A DNA stretch of 64,000 bases from Bombyx mori (lineage: Eukaryota > Arthropoda > Insecta > Lepidoptera > Bombycidae): NCBI RefSeq assembly GCF_030269925.1, contig NC_085129.1, positions 18,591,501 through 18,655,500 of the forward strand, given 5' to 3'. Positions 53,092-63,064 of the stretch are shown here, piece after piece. Position 1 is the stretch's first letter. Each line of letters starts with the position of its first letter. Under the pieces are notes generated by a model. The model had not been told where the DNA came from, did not search any database, and worked only from the letters and a program-made list of their open reading frames with translations. The position numbers were made by a program, and so were the translations under genes.

Positions 53092-53266
53092 CTAAAGCCG
53101 CTTTCAGACTACGCTATAATATAATAGCATATAGTATATAGACAATCTCGCGCACCATACATTGTTATGGACACGTTCACACTGTACTGTACTATATATT
53201 ATTGGCTAAGTATAGGCTGCTATACTATATGGCACTATAGTATAGCGTAGTCTGAAGGCAGCTTTA
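53092..53266. mobile_element. short MITE with inverted ends
   Basis: AAAGCCGCTTTCAGACTACG, CTATAATATAATAGCATATA on the left pairs with TATAGTATAGCGTAGTCTGA, AGGCAGCTTTA on the right. About 175 bp and noncoding. Confidence 0.7.
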
Positions 53267-53360
53267 TTTGAAATGTCGGAAGTAAAAAACGTAAGACTTT
53301 AGTCATAAAAGTACTTTTAACTAAGATATTGATTGACTGAAGTTGCGGATGAAGCCAAGC

Positions 53361-53611
53361 TTTTTTTTTATTGCTTAGATGGGTGGACGAGCTCACAGCC
53401 CACCTGGTGTTAAGTGGTTACTGGAGCCCATAGACATCCACAACGTAAATGCGCCACCCACCTTGAGATACAAGTTCTATGGTCTCAAGTATAGTTACAA
53501 CGGCTGCCCCACCCTTCAAACCGAAACGCATTACTGCTTTACGGCAGAAATAGGCAGGGTGGTGGTACCCACCCGCGCGGACTCACAAGAGGTCCCCTAC
53601 CACCAGTAAAA
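53361..53611 (-). mobile_element. SINE-A body copy
   Basis: Near-consensus body. Its ACCAGTAAAAAAG end lies about 45 bp before Myrf exon 5. Confidence 0.92.
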
Positions 53612-53655
53612 AAGCTTAGTAGCTTAGTAGCTTTCACTGACCCTTTCCTTGTCAG

Positions 53656-53851
53656 GCAAACTCCCAGTTACGTGGTCGGAGCCGATAAAGGCTTCAACTA
53701 TTCTCAAATAGACGATGCTTTCGTCTGCCAGAAGAAGAATCATTTCCAAGTCACCTGCCAGATACAGATGCAGGGAGAACCGAATTACGTCAAAACCGCT
53801 GATGGTTTCAAGAAGATCAGTAGCTTTTGTCTACACTTTTACGGAGTGAAG
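53656..53851 (+). CDS. Myrf: Myrf exon 5, Ndt80/PhoG DNA-binding domain core
   Basis: Phase 2 in, phase 0 out. It contains [32 protein letters not shown] and [14 protein letters not shown], the most recognisable part of the MYRF DNA-binding domain and close to the human sequence across its length. It ends FYGVK before GTAAGC. A SINE copy ends about 45 bp upstream of the acceptor. Confidence 0.97.
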
Positions 53852-54695
53852 GTAAGCTAGTGCAACTGAATTAGGGATTATGGAACGTCTGCATCAGGAA
53901 ATAAGGTAGACGATTCCAGTATAGACCAGAATTTGGATAACCACCTAACTTGCGATATTTATATCGAGGATTGAAAGGTTATTTGGGTGATGATGATGAT
54001 ATTAATTTATCCCTAATGGGAAAGGCAAAGGACTTTAGTCCATACAGTCAGGTCTGGTTCTTGGTAATGATTGGAGAATTTTGGTAGTTTTAAAGGCCAA
54101 AGCCACGTCTACATTATTCTTGATTGTAAGGCCGAAGCCATGTCTTGTCTTATTGTTTTCATGTCTTATTATTCTCGGTCATAAGGCCTAAGCCACTTCT
54201 TCGATGTTTTGAATTGGTCAAAGTCTAATCAAGGTTATTTGGTTTAGGTGACATTTCGCTTAACACGCGACATTTACCTTTGTAATTAAAGGTCCGTTTT
54301 ATTTAGTATTCCCATCAACAATTTTCTGTTTGTAATTGGACTTGAATTAAGATTAATCCATCCAAATAGTTTAAGAAGTTTTTGTGTTATAATATGCTTT
54401 CATAATTTTAAACTTTAAATGGCTCTCCTGTATTGTTGCAAATATGTCGCTTCCTCGATATGTTCCATTTAGTGTACAAGCCAAGACGACTCCGGCGTTA
54501 TAGTAGTAGGCTACTGACAGACAGTACAGTACAGTACTACTGACAGACTTTTACCCTGTATCGGTTGTTATCAAAAAGATCGCACAGTCTTTTGACTTAC
54601 TGTCATTAAATTTTAATATTCATCACGAATTGCCTAGAGCCAGAGCAGCAGTGAGGGCTCCAGCGTAAGACATGCTTTTAAAATTCATTTTTCAG

Positions 54696-54772
54696 GCCGA
54701 AGACCCAAGTCAAAGAGTCAGAGTTGAGCAAAGCCAATCGGATAGAACAAAGAAGCCCTTTCATCCAGTACC
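54696..54772 (+). CDS. Myrf: Myrf exon 6, DNA-binding domain
   Basis: A 77-bp exon, phase 0 in and phase 2 out, encoding VEQSQSDRTKKPFHPV, matching human IEQSQSDRSKRPFNPV. Acceptor TTTTTCAG, donor GTACC/GTAAGT. Confidence 0.95.
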
Positions 54773-54824
54773 GTAAGTATCGATTTCAAGGTCGTGGTTT
54801 TTTTTAGAAGGCTTTTTATTTTTT

Positions 54825-54970
54825 ATTGCTTTTGTAGGCAGACAAATGAGCATACGGCCATACGACTACCGGCTACCGACTACCGAGTATACGGTCCACC
54901 TGATGGTTAGTGGTTACCGTCGCCCATGGACTTCAGCAATGCCAGGGGTAGAGCCAAGCCGTTGTCTACC
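54825..54970 (-). mobile_element. Jockey/CR1-like LINE 3' tip
   Basis: TTTTATTGCTTTTGTAGGCA, then a short local duplication (ACTACCGGCTACCGACTACC), GGTTACCGTCGCCCATGGAC and CAATGCCAGGGGTAGAGCC. From 53900 to 54690 nothing is recognised. Confidence 0.65.
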
Positions 54971-55235
54971 GAAAAATTTAAATATGTCGAAGTATTATTT
55001 GGAAATTGTTCCAAAAAATTTTTTTTTTACTGTAGGCAATGTATGTAAGTGAAGCGCAAGGTCAACGACCTCCTCTTGTTACATTGAGTGTTTATTACGG
55101 ATGCAAAAGCATTTCTGTTGAGCATCAGATATAAGTATGAACACTATGGTGTTGGAACCCGATTTATATATTACATACTTATATAGTACCATTATATAAG
55201 TATGTAATATATAATATATATTACATACTATTACA

Positions 55236-55556
55236 TACTATTATATTATTATTGGGTGTTAGGAGACCGCTCCTGAAAACGAAGAAAGACGATTTTGTGT
55301 TTGTTTGTTTTGATTTTGTGTTTCATTGCTGGTTTTTTATAAAAGTAAATTAATGTATTTTTTATGAAACTATCGTTTCATTTAGGTGTAATAACACGAT
55401 GGAGCGTAAATAATGCTAATAAAACGTTTTAAAAAAAAATATTTTTTTAAATCAGTATCGATTTTTTTCCGTTTCATAATCAAAGGTGTCATTAGTACTA
55501 TCGTCTGTCTTCGTTTTCGGAAGCGGTCTCCTAACATCCAGTGTAGTATAATAGAT
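55236..55556. mobile_element. MITE with 40-bp inverted ends
   Basis: GGTGTTAGGAGACCGCTCCT, GAAAACGAAGAAAGACGA on the left pairs with TCTGTCTTCGTTTTCGGAAG, CGGTCTCCTAACATCCA on the right. AT-rich interior without coding capacity. A hairpin (TATTACATACTTATATA with its complement) stands just before it at 55166-55212. Confidence 0.7.
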
Positions 55557-55557
55557 G

Positions 55558-55595
55558 GCATATATTGTATGTACATATGTACATACAATATATGC
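55558..55595. repeat. perfect 38-bp palindrome
   Basis: The left half, GCATATATTGTATGTACAT, is followed directly by its exact reverse complement, so the site can extrude as a cruciform. It lies between the MITE above and a tRNA-like SINE. Confidence 0.95.
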
Positions 55596-55622
55596 GTACA
55601 CACGTATTTCTTGTATACTTGT

Positions 55623-55800
55623 AACGGCCGTCTGGTGTAGTGGTAAGTGACATGGTCACTACAGAAGGGGGTCGCGGGTTCGAATCCCGCCAAGGGAAGA
55701 TATTTGTATGATAAATATAAATCTCTTTTCCAGGGTTATGGATGTATATTAAATATTAAAATATATGTACGTGTATAATTATTTATTATTATTATTACAT
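55623..55800 (+). mobile_element. tRNA-like SINE next to Myrf exon 7
   Basis: ACGGCCGTCTGGTGTAGTGG (A box TGGTGTAGTGG) and GTCGCGGGTTCGAATCCCGC (B box GGTTCGAATCC) give a pol III promoter. The body GGGAAGATATTTGTATGATA, TCCAGGGTTATGGATGTATA is unlike a tRNA and the tail is ATT repeats. The 5' and 3' acceptor parts do not pair, so it is not a tRNA gene. Confidence 0.8.
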
Positions 55801-55805
55801 GGTAA

Positions 55806-56096
<291 letters not shown>

Positions 56097-56104
56097 TAGT
56101 AATG

Positions 56105-56343
56105 TAGAAAGAATTAGAAAGTGTGCGTTTGGGATGGTATGGACACGTGATGAGACGAAATGACAATGAGGTTGATAAGAGAGTTTTAACTATAAATGTG
56201 GAAGGATATAGAGGAAGAGATAGACCTACGAAAAAATGGATGGATTGCGTGAAGGACGATATGTGTAAGAGGGGAGTGAGCGAAGAAATGGTATTGATAG
56301 AGGAGTATGGAAGGAGAAAACATGTTGCGCCGACCCCAGGTGG
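56105..56343 (+). mobile_element. RTE-like LINE 3' end, split by a SINE
   Basis: An open stretch reads LGWYGHVMRRNDNEVDKRVL, GRDRPTKKWMDCVKDDMCK and EEYGRRKHVAPTPG, the C-terminus of an RTE-type ORF. The last 18 or so codons and 3' end (GGTGACTGAGAGAAGGACAG) resume after the SINE near 56580-56612. Confidence 0.75.
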
Positions 56344-56573
56344 TCTGGTGGTAGGACCTCTTATGAGTCCGCATGGGTAGGTACCACCACCCCACCTATT
56401 TCTGCCGTGAAGCAGTAATGCGTTTCGGTTTGAAGGCCGGGGCAGCCGTTGTAACTATACTGAGACCTTAGAACTCATATCTCAAGGCGGGTAGCGGCAT
56501 TTACGTTGTAGATGTCTCCGGTAACCACTTAAAACCAGATGAGCTCGTCTACAAACCTAAGCAATAAAAAAGA
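56344..56573 (+). mobile_element. SINE-A body copy inside a LINE fragment
   Basis: Starts CTGGTGGTAGGACCTCTTAT and ends AAGCAATAAAAAAGAAAAG, inserted at CCCCAGGT of the LINE; GGTG(A/G) on both sides may be a short duplication. From 56620 to 56900 nothing is recognised. Confidence 0.85.
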
Positions 56574-56904
56574 AAAGAAGGTGACTGAGAGAAGGACAGG
56601 AGAATGAATGTAGAAAGAACTATCTAGTTATTTATTGTTCCGTGAAAGTATTTTAAATAGGCAGATTACGCAAACTTGTAAATTGCGCTGTATCTTAAAT
56701 GAATTGGTCTCTGCACTGGCCTACGCTGGTTCTCCCTTTTGCCCTTCAAGCCCCAAGCTGTCGGGTCCCAAGCTGACCTGAAATTAGATAGAAGTTTCAG
56801 TTGCATATACCGGATTTTGCGGGCCTTTTAATGCGTCACGTTTGATTTTTCCCACCACGAAAACACGACACGCAGGACACTGGCATCAGTGTGATTTTTA
56901 ACCG

Positions 56905-56980
56905 TTCCAACTGCATACATATTTGAGTTAACTTTTACGCTATCCAGAACGTTAAAAAACTCGCACTAAGCTCGCTGGTC
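56905..56980. repeat. half copy of palindromic MITE
   Basis: CCGTTCCAACTGCATACATA, TGAGTTAACTTTTACGCTAT, CGTTAAAAAACTCGCACTAA, the right arm of the element at 29859. Confidence 0.65.
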
Positions 56981-57017
56981 AAATGTGAACCTAATTGATT
57001 GGTGATTTTTGGTTCAG

Positions 57018-57153
57018 GCGTCGAACCCTGGCCAGTTCGAGTCCGACTGCACGGAGAGCTGGTGGCAACGAGGAGTTGCAGAAAACAGCGTCCACTTCAG
57101 CGGGAAGGTCGGCATCAACACGGACAGACCGGACGAGTCCTGCGTCGTCAATG
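57018..57153 (+). CDS. Myrf: Myrf exon 8, end of DNA-binding domain
   Basis: Phase 0 in, phase 1 out. It encodes [20 protein letters not shown] and then [16 protein letters not shown], the MYRF signature linking the DNA-binding domain to the chaperone domain. Acceptor GGTTCAG, donor AATG/GTAAGT. A Helitron begins 27 bp past the donor. Confidence 0.97.
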
Positions 57154-57179
57154 GTAAGTATTATTATATTATAATATTA

Positions 57180-57571
57180 CTAGCTGACCTGGCAAACATT
57201 GATTTGCCAAATATAAGATTTCTAGGGAATTTCTAGTGTAGAAAAAAAAAACTTAGCTTATTGTAAGTGTGTAAGGATTGGTAAATGAGTGAAAGAGGCA
57301 TGTAGCGCTGTGAACGATGAGGGAATATAAAAATAACAAAACCTCATTCAACCACTTATTGCCTCATTACAACAACAACAAAAAAAAGTGTCCAAAAAAT
57401 AAAAATAAAATGTTAGGCGTGGACAACCCTTATCACTTAGGGGTATGAAAATAGATAGTAGCCGATTCTCAGACCTACTGAGCATGCATATAAAATTTCA
57501 TAAAAATCTGTCAAACCCTTTCAGAGGACTATGGTAACTAACATTGTGACACGAGAATTTTATATATAAGA
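57180..57571 (-). mobile_element. Helitron (Hel-2), nonautonomous
   Basis: Same element as 35027-35419: CTAGCTGACCTGGCAAACAT on the left, ATATATAAGA/T on the right. Starts 27 bp after the donor of Myrf exon 8. Confidence 0.8.
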
Positions 57572-57572
57572 T

Positions 57573-57710
57573 TTGTCTATAGTGTAGTCTTGGCGAAATC
57601 TGTGATTATAGAAGTATAATAAATAGTCTTTGACAATAGAACCAAAATAATGTTTAAACTTATAATTTCAATTAATTATATTCGAATTTCGACTACTGGG
57701 GGATCATAAG
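57573..57710 (+). mobile_element. 3' part of Lep1-like Helitron
   Basis: TGTCTATAGTGTAGTCTTGG, AAACTTATAATTTCAATTAA and CGAATTTCGACTACTGGGGG follow the 3' end of the element at 37714, but the CTAG terminus is lost (GGGGGATCATAAG). Confidence 0.7.
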
Positions 57711-57899
57711 TCATATATAAATACGTTATATCTATTCTTCAGCATCAGATACGTTGGAACCGGATACATTGGAACAGCTCTAGGAATGAAGACATAAAAT
57801 TCGACTTTAATACACTTAAAGATAATATGACACTAGTGCAAGCAATGTATCGCATTCAAAGTACATTGCGGGCTGACTTCGCAGGAGCTCGAAGTTTAA

Positions 57900-58070
<171 letters not shown>

Positions 58071-58463
58071 TAAGACTTAATAATACTATTGATTTGAATG
58101 TCTATATTTTTAACCGACTTCAAAAAAGGAGGAGGTTCTCAATTGAGAGTCGAATTCGACTGTATGTTTTTTTTTCGTTACCTCGTATCGTTTGACAGGG
58201 TGAATCAATTTTGATGATAATTTTTTTTTTAATTGGAAAGCTGACCCTTTCCATGTGGTCCCATTTCAATTTAGTCCAGTTCCGATAATGGTATCCATGA
58301 AAAAACCATATGTCTTAATTTTGCATTAAATACGTGCGCGACAAATAGCTCAATAACTCAATATCACGCCAACCGATTTCGATGATTATTGTTTCTAGTG
58401 TATATTAATTTGTTTTGGAATGTCTTTTTTTTTCTATTCGAAGTCGGTTTTTGTTAAAGATAA

Positions 58464-58563
58464 GGTGGGTGGCGCATTTACGTTGTAGATGTCTATGGGC
58501 TCCAGTAACCACTTAACACCAGGTGGGCTGTCAGCTCATCCATCCATATAGGCAATAAAAAAT
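58464..58563 (+). mobile_element. truncated SINE-A copy
   Basis: Only the last 100 bp of the body, from AAGGTGGGTGGCGCATTTAC to AGGCAATAAAAAATAAA. Confidence 0.8.
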
Positions 58564-58724
58564 AAATGAAAATTTGTATGTATATTTATAAATGCATTTA
58601 GGTTAGGAATTTGTGTATGTATATGTATGTATGTATGTATGTATGTGTATGTGTATGTATTTATATTTTAATTGATTGGTACACCGCTTATAATTCGTTT
58701 CCAAATGATTCTTTTCCACCTAAT

Positions 58725-58886
58725 GGTTGCCTGAAAGAGATCGCTCTTAGCGATAAAGCGGCCAATTATACTTTTATTGTATTTAATGTTTCGCATTGTT
58801 TTTTTTTGTTGTTCTCTCTCTCTTTCTCTCTCATCCTCTTCCTCTCATCTCTCTCTCTCTCATCTCAAACGCCCGCAACCCCCCAG
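58725..58886 (+). mobile_element. CR1/Jockey-like LINE 3' end and CT tract
   Basis: TGGTTGCCTGAAAGAGATCG, CTCTTAGCGATAAAGCGGCC match the 3' UTR at 13260-13310. The CT tail (58810-58866) continues to the acceptor of Myrf exon 10, so LINE-derived sequence provides the polypyrimidine tract. Confidence 0.7.
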
Positions 58887-59079
58887 ATTCAACTACGACC
58901 CTTCATTCGCGGAGCACTCTGGTCTGCTGGGTTACGACCCCGGGCGGCAGGGTCCGCAGCTGGACACCGGAGTCATCGCGCAGGAGGTCCGCCGCGTCAT
59001 ACCAGAGGCGGTCAAGGAGGCCGGTGACGTCACATTGCCCAACGGCGACACCATACCCAAGTTCTTGGTCGTCAATAAG
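58887..59079 (+). CDS. Myrf: Myrf exon 10, chaperone domain core
   Basis: Phase 2 in, phase 0 out. It contains DTGVIAQEVRRVIPEAVKEA and PKFLVVNK, the most conserved block of the S74/endosialidase-type chaperone domain that drives MYRF trimerisation. The 60-80 bp pyrimidine tract before its acceptor is the CT-rich tail of a LINE fragment. Confidence 0.97.
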
Positions 59080-59129
59080 GTTAGTTGGATCGAGGTGGAA
59101 TAGAACGCCGCGTTTATTGCCGTGGTATT

Positions 59130-59672
59130 TTTTTTATAAGGGATCTTATGACCTGGTAACTAAGACCTTTAAGTCAAGTCTTATTTTAATTTATATTCTT
59201 ATTTTTATATTTATGAAAAATGATAATATGGAGTGAAATGAAATGAAATGAGATGAGATGATATGATATGGGATGAAATATAATCTCAGTAAAATGGTGG
59301 TCATTTACTGAGATTTTTTCAGTGGACTTTTTGGAGGATCCCGAGAAGCTACGTCCAGAGGCTTTGTTTCATTTTCCCACGTTTGTGCACTTTCACATTT
59401 ATACTAAACAGTTCATTTAAACCTGAAGAAGCACTAAATAGACAAAATAAAACAAATCACACAACTTCACTCTTCGCGTTCCCGCCAAAAAGTCATTCCC
59501 GTGGTAATAGCTGTAATTAACCGTTTTAGTGCTAAGCTTATTTTCATTCGTTGTTCGTTATTCATTTCATTTCATTTCACTCCATATTATCATTTTTAAT
59601 ATAAATAAGAATATAAATTAAAATAAGATACGACTTAAAGGTCTTAGTTACCATGTCATAAAATCCCTTAAA
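59130..59672. mobile_element. foldback MITE filling Myrf intron 10
   Basis: Long inverted arms of about 110 bp: AAGGGATCTTATGACCTGGT, TAACTAAGACCTTTAAGTCA on the left, complement TGACTTAAAG-like CGACTTAAAGGTCTTAGTTA, CCATGTCATAAAATCCCTT on the right. A second internal inverted pair is AATCTCAGTAAAATGGTGGT and CATTTACTGAGATT. The intron is 687 bp, so the element is about 80 percent of it. Confidence 0.8.
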
Positions 59673-59766
59673 AAATGGGTAATTGAATGTTGTGCTGACC
59701 ACCCTCAATACGTGGAGATATAGCGTCATCGCATTGGCACTTCCAAAGTCTTTATTCAAACCCCAG

Positions 59767-59926
59767 GACCGGATATTCATGGAGAATCTGGGCGCTGTCA
59801 AAGAACTGTGCAAGGTGACTGGAAACTTGGAGTCCAGGATAGACCAGCTCGAGAGGATCAACCAGAAGCTGTGCAGGATCACCGTCCTGCAGCGGCGAGG
59901 CAGCTCCAGATCAAGCATCAGCAATG
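59767..59926 (+). CDS. Myrf: Myrf exon 11, coiled coil
   Basis: Phase 0 in, phase 1 out. [18 protein letters not shown] and [15 protein letters not shown] give a heptad-like helix following the chaperone domain, as in human MYRF ([18 protein letters not shown]). It ends with a Ser/Arg-rich stretch. The intron in front is almost wholly a foldback MITE. Confidence 0.97.
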
Positions 59927-60029
59927 GTAAATTCGTATTCTATGTTTCAATAGGCAGCTTTCCACTTCTTACTTCTGCAGTGAGCTACCACAGCGGTCTT
60001 TGAAGTATTTAATTATAGTCCGTAATTAC

Positions 60030-60266
60030 TGGTGGTAGGACCTTTTGTGAGTCCGCGCGGGTAGGTACCACCACCCTGCCTATTTCTGCCGTGAAGCAGT
60101 AATGCGTTTCGGTTTGAACGGCGGGGCTGCCGTTGTAACTATACTTGAGACCTTAGAACTCATGTCTCAAGGTGGGTGACGGCATTTACGTTGTAAATAT
60201 TTTTGGACTCCAGTAACCACTTTAAGTGGACTGTGAGCTCGTCCACGTTTCTAAGCAATAAAAAAA
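60030..60266 (+). mobile_element. SINE-A body copy
   Basis: Near-consensus, with one gap near the 3' end (CACTTTAAGTGGACTGTGAG). Confidence 0.9.
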
Positions 60267-60312
60267 GCTTTTACGCGATCTATAAGTTAAAAAACTCGCA
60301 CTAAGCACACAC
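60267..60312. repeat. tip of palindromic MITE
   Basis: GCTTTTACGCGATCTATAAG, AAAAAACTCGCACTAAGCAC, attached directly to the SINE tail. Confidence 0.55.
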
Positions 60313-60579
60313 AGTGTGACGTATCTATTACCGAAGTGATGTCATCCGAACCGTTTAAAAATATATACCTAATAATAACATAAATAAAATCATTTATTGC
60401 CTTTCACGCAGATTTAAGTTAATATATTTAGATAATTAAAAGAAAGGAAAAAAAAACAAAAAAAACATGGCTTAGCTAATGCAGTTCAAAGTTGATGAAT
60501 CTAACAGTTAATGATCTATTTATTTATTTATTAGGAACACAATACACATTACAAGCTAAAAAGATACACAAAGCTTTAA

Positions 60580-60819
60580 TCTATACAAGTAAATAAAATT
60601 GGAGTGTCTGTTTGTAATAATAAAATAAGCACTTTTTACTAAATTTGTAAGTAATTATACCACAGTACATATACCAATTTTTTTTTTGTCTGTCTGTCTG
60701 TCTGTTTGTTCCGACTAGTCTCTGGAATGACTGGACCGATTTCTACTAAGCTAACTTCGCCCCGCGGCGTCACCCGCGGCACGACAATAACCGCGGGTAA
60801 CTTCGCGGGACTCAGCTAG
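60580..60819 (+). mobile_element. Helitron (Hel-4), complete short copy
   Basis: A/TCTATACAAGTAAATAAAAT to CGCGGGACTCAGCTAG/T, with the hairpin AACCGCGGGTAACTTCGCGG just inside the end. 240 bp. It ends 41 bp before the acceptor of Myrf exon 12. Confidence 0.85.
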
Positions 60820-60860
60820 TTAATAAATAAAATAATTTAAAATATCTCGTTTATTTCTAG

Positions 60861-61335
60861 ACTCCCGATACTCGGCAACATCGAACTCTTCGAAATCGCT
60901 CTACAACGACAACGTGTCGATAGATCAGATACGCGACATCGCCAGAAGCATCCGCAGGCACGAGTGTTGTCACAAAATGAACCACAACTCGCCGAGGTAC
61001 ACCAGGAAGCAGTGCAAGCATTGCCACAGCAGCTCCTCAAAATACGGAAAATTTTACAACTCGAATAAGACGTGCTATCGATACAACGATAAGGAGAAGA
61101 TCGATATGGCCGGCCCTAATTATGTCGATAAAATGTTGCCAGACGACGACTTCGTTGAGTTGCCGAAGAAGAAAGATCACTGTCTATGGGTTAGGAGCGA
61201 AGACGATTTCGCGTATGGCAACACTAAATTGGGTTTTTGCTGTCGGAAAGACTACGGGGATGCCAGCAGCGAACTGATCTCCAATAAGTTTTTGCAGATC
61301 ATCATAACTATATTGGTGTTCGTTATGGCTGTTTG
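60861..61335 (+). CDS. Myrf: Myrf exon 12, Cys/His-rich segment and start of membrane helix
   Basis: A 475-bp exon, phase 1 in and phase 2 out. After a Ser-rich lead it carries HECCHKMNHN, KQCKHCHSSS, TCYRYNDKEK, KKDHCLWVRSEDDF and GFCCRKDYG, then NKFLQIIITILVFVMAVW, the first part of the membrane helix. The roughly 110-residue Cys/His-rich part between coiled coil and membrane has no obvious counterpart in human MYRF, where a basic Ser-rich linker occupies this place. Acceptor TTTCTAG, donor GTTTG/GTAAGT. Confidence 0.93.
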
Positions 61336-61561
61336 GTAAGTAGATTTAATTTGTTACAATTAGATATATCTTGTTTTGCCTTGCCCGGATGTGGACCGAA
61401 ATATTGCCTGTTTCTGCCGCGAAGCTGACACATTACTCGTGCCGACTTACAATGGGCTTTATTGCTGGCTTAAATGCGTATTTCGTTCGAACGTTGTGCT
61501 CGATTCATGACAGTTTTTGGATATGTCAATAATTGTGTAGTATTATCATGCATTTGTATAA

Positions 61562-61785
61562 CTGGTGGTAGGACCCCTTTGAGTTCGCACGGTACTACCA
61601 CCCTGCCTATTTGAGCCTATATTTGTCGGGTTGAAGGGTGGGGCAGCTGTTGTAACTATACTGAGATCTCAGAACTTATAGCTCAAGGTAGGTGGCGCAT
61701 TTGCGTTGTAGTTGTCTATGGGCACCAGTAACCACTTAACACCATGTGGGCTGTGAGCTCGTCAACCCATTTAGGCAAAAAATAA
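61562..61785 (+). mobile_element. SINE-A body copy
   Basis: Starts ACTGGTGGTAGGACCCCTTT, has a short deletion around GAGCCTATATTTGTCGG, and ends TTAGGCAAAAAATAAT. Confidence 0.85.
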
Positions 61786-61939
61786 TAATATATAGAATAA
61801 AATTACCTTCAATAATTCGATTCGGAGTCGTGCGATCCATTACGGAATTGTAGTATCAAATGACAATCATCAATTTGGAAGAACACATTCCAGGTTCGCG
61901 TGAACTCTGTCCGTTCCAAAGGTCCGTGTGTGGTTCATA

Positions 61940-62125
61940 ACTACACAGCGCGATCTAGCGGCGCGCGTTTGAACTACAACGATTTTTAGTTTCAACCGCA
62001 CGTCGCTAGGTGGTACTGTACCAATTACTAAACAGCGCGATCTAGCGGCGCGTATCTTTACTACAACGCTTTTTAGTTTCGATCCCGCGTCGCTAGATGG
62101 CGCTGCACCGATTACTGAATTTACG
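61940..62125 (+). repeat. two-unit tandem repeat of about 90 bp
   Basis: CAGCGCGATCTAGCGGCGCG occurs at about 61947 and 62034, each followed by ACTACAACG-TTTTTAGTTTC, a GTCGCTAG(G/A)TGG block and ACC(A/G)ATTACT. Each unit also contains CTAGCGGCGC and its near-inverse GCGTCGCTAG. The second unit ends about 25 bp before the acceptor of Myrf exon 13. Confidence 0.85.
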
Positions 62126-62148
62126 GTTTTTTCCCTTTCTTATCGCAG

Positions 62149-62305
62149 CCTCGTCGTGATATCGGCGCTATACTTCCGGGAGCACCAAGAGCTGCTGACG
62201 ATGAAGGAGACACGGATGCACGAGAAATTCTCCAGCTACCCTCATTACTCGAAACTGAACGCGGGTAGCGCGCACAAGGCGCCGCCTGACCATAATTTGA
62301 TACAG
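62149..62305 (+). CDS. Myrf: Myrf exon 13, rest of membrane helix and lumenal stalk
   Basis: Phase 2 in, phase 0 out. CLVVISALYF completes the single transmembrane helix (about residues 762-787 overall), followed by the charged stalk REHQELLTMKETRMHEKFSS. The acceptor TATCGCAG is preceded by a tandemly repeated 90-bp unit. Donor ATACAG/GTTACT, a weaker donor than the others. Confidence 0.92.
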
Positions 62306-62319
62306 GTTACTACACTTTT

Positions 62320-62378
62320 TTTTTATGAATGAAGGATTACTGGTGCCCCAGAGGCTTTTCCAGTTTCACTAGGACAAG
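62320..62378 (-). mobile_element. fragment of SINE-B variant type C
   Basis: TTTTTTTATGAATGAAGGAT, TGCCCCAGAGGCTTTTCCAG and CACTAGGACAAGTG. Confidence 0.5.
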
Positions 62379-62629
62379 TGGGCGGTAGGTTTGTTAGAGA
62401 TGTTTGGCGTTCAGAGTCATTGATACAATCTCCATGTCAAGAGGGCCGCAAATCCTGAGCACTAGAGGCCCTGAACGTGGAACATTTGAGGTTCAGCTCA
62501 CCGTTAACTATTGGCTGTCCTAGGACTAATTTTAGACTAAACTATATTTCCAATACGTGTGGATTCTGACCCTAAAAGGAATATCCTCAAAAAGAAAAAA
62601 AGACCTCAAAAATATGTTTTCCTTTGCAG

Positions 62630-62672
62630 AATTTAAAACCGTCCCAACACGTTTTGCCCAAGAAAGTCAAAG
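62630..62672 (+). CDS. Myrf: Myrf exon 14
   Basis: A 43-bp exon, phase 0 in and phase 1 out, NLKPSQHVLPKKVK, between TTTGCAG and GTGAGC. The call rests on clean splice sites and phase agreement with both neighbours; the sequence itself is too short and variable for homology. Confidence 0.75.
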
Positions 62673-62711
62673 GTGAGCTTCAATGAATATTTTCTTTATA
62701 AATATCTCCTG

Positions 62712-62880
62712 GTCACTGTATTTATTTTTGCTTAGATAGATGGACGTTCCGACAAGTGGATCGTGAGATCGTCCACTTGGTGTTAATTGGTTTCCGGAGC
62801 CCATAGACCTCGACAACGCAAAAGCCAAAGTCCGCTTTGGGATTTGAGTTTTAAGTCTCATTTTTATACAGTACTCACTA
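62712..62880 (-). mobile_element. degenerate SINE-A copy
   Basis: TTTGCTTAGATAGATGGACG, CCACTTGGTGTTAATTGGTT, CCGGAGCCCATAGACCTCGA, then diverged. From 62881 to 63060 nothing is recognised. Confidence 0.6.
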
Positions 62881-63064
62881 TTTCAGCTCTCGTTATTTGT
62901 ATGAAGGATTTAAGGTTTTTTGAAGCTACCCTGGCGCCATTTCTACTGCAATTGAATTTTATAAACATCAAATCTAATTTTATTATTTATTATCCAAACT
63001 ATAATGATTTTGAATGATGATTAGAAGGATACATTCTCTAGAATATTCTTTATCACCAATCAAA

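Noticed and set aside
55623..55700. tRNA gene
   Set aside because: A and B boxes are good, but the acceptor arms do not pair and a SINE body and tail follow.
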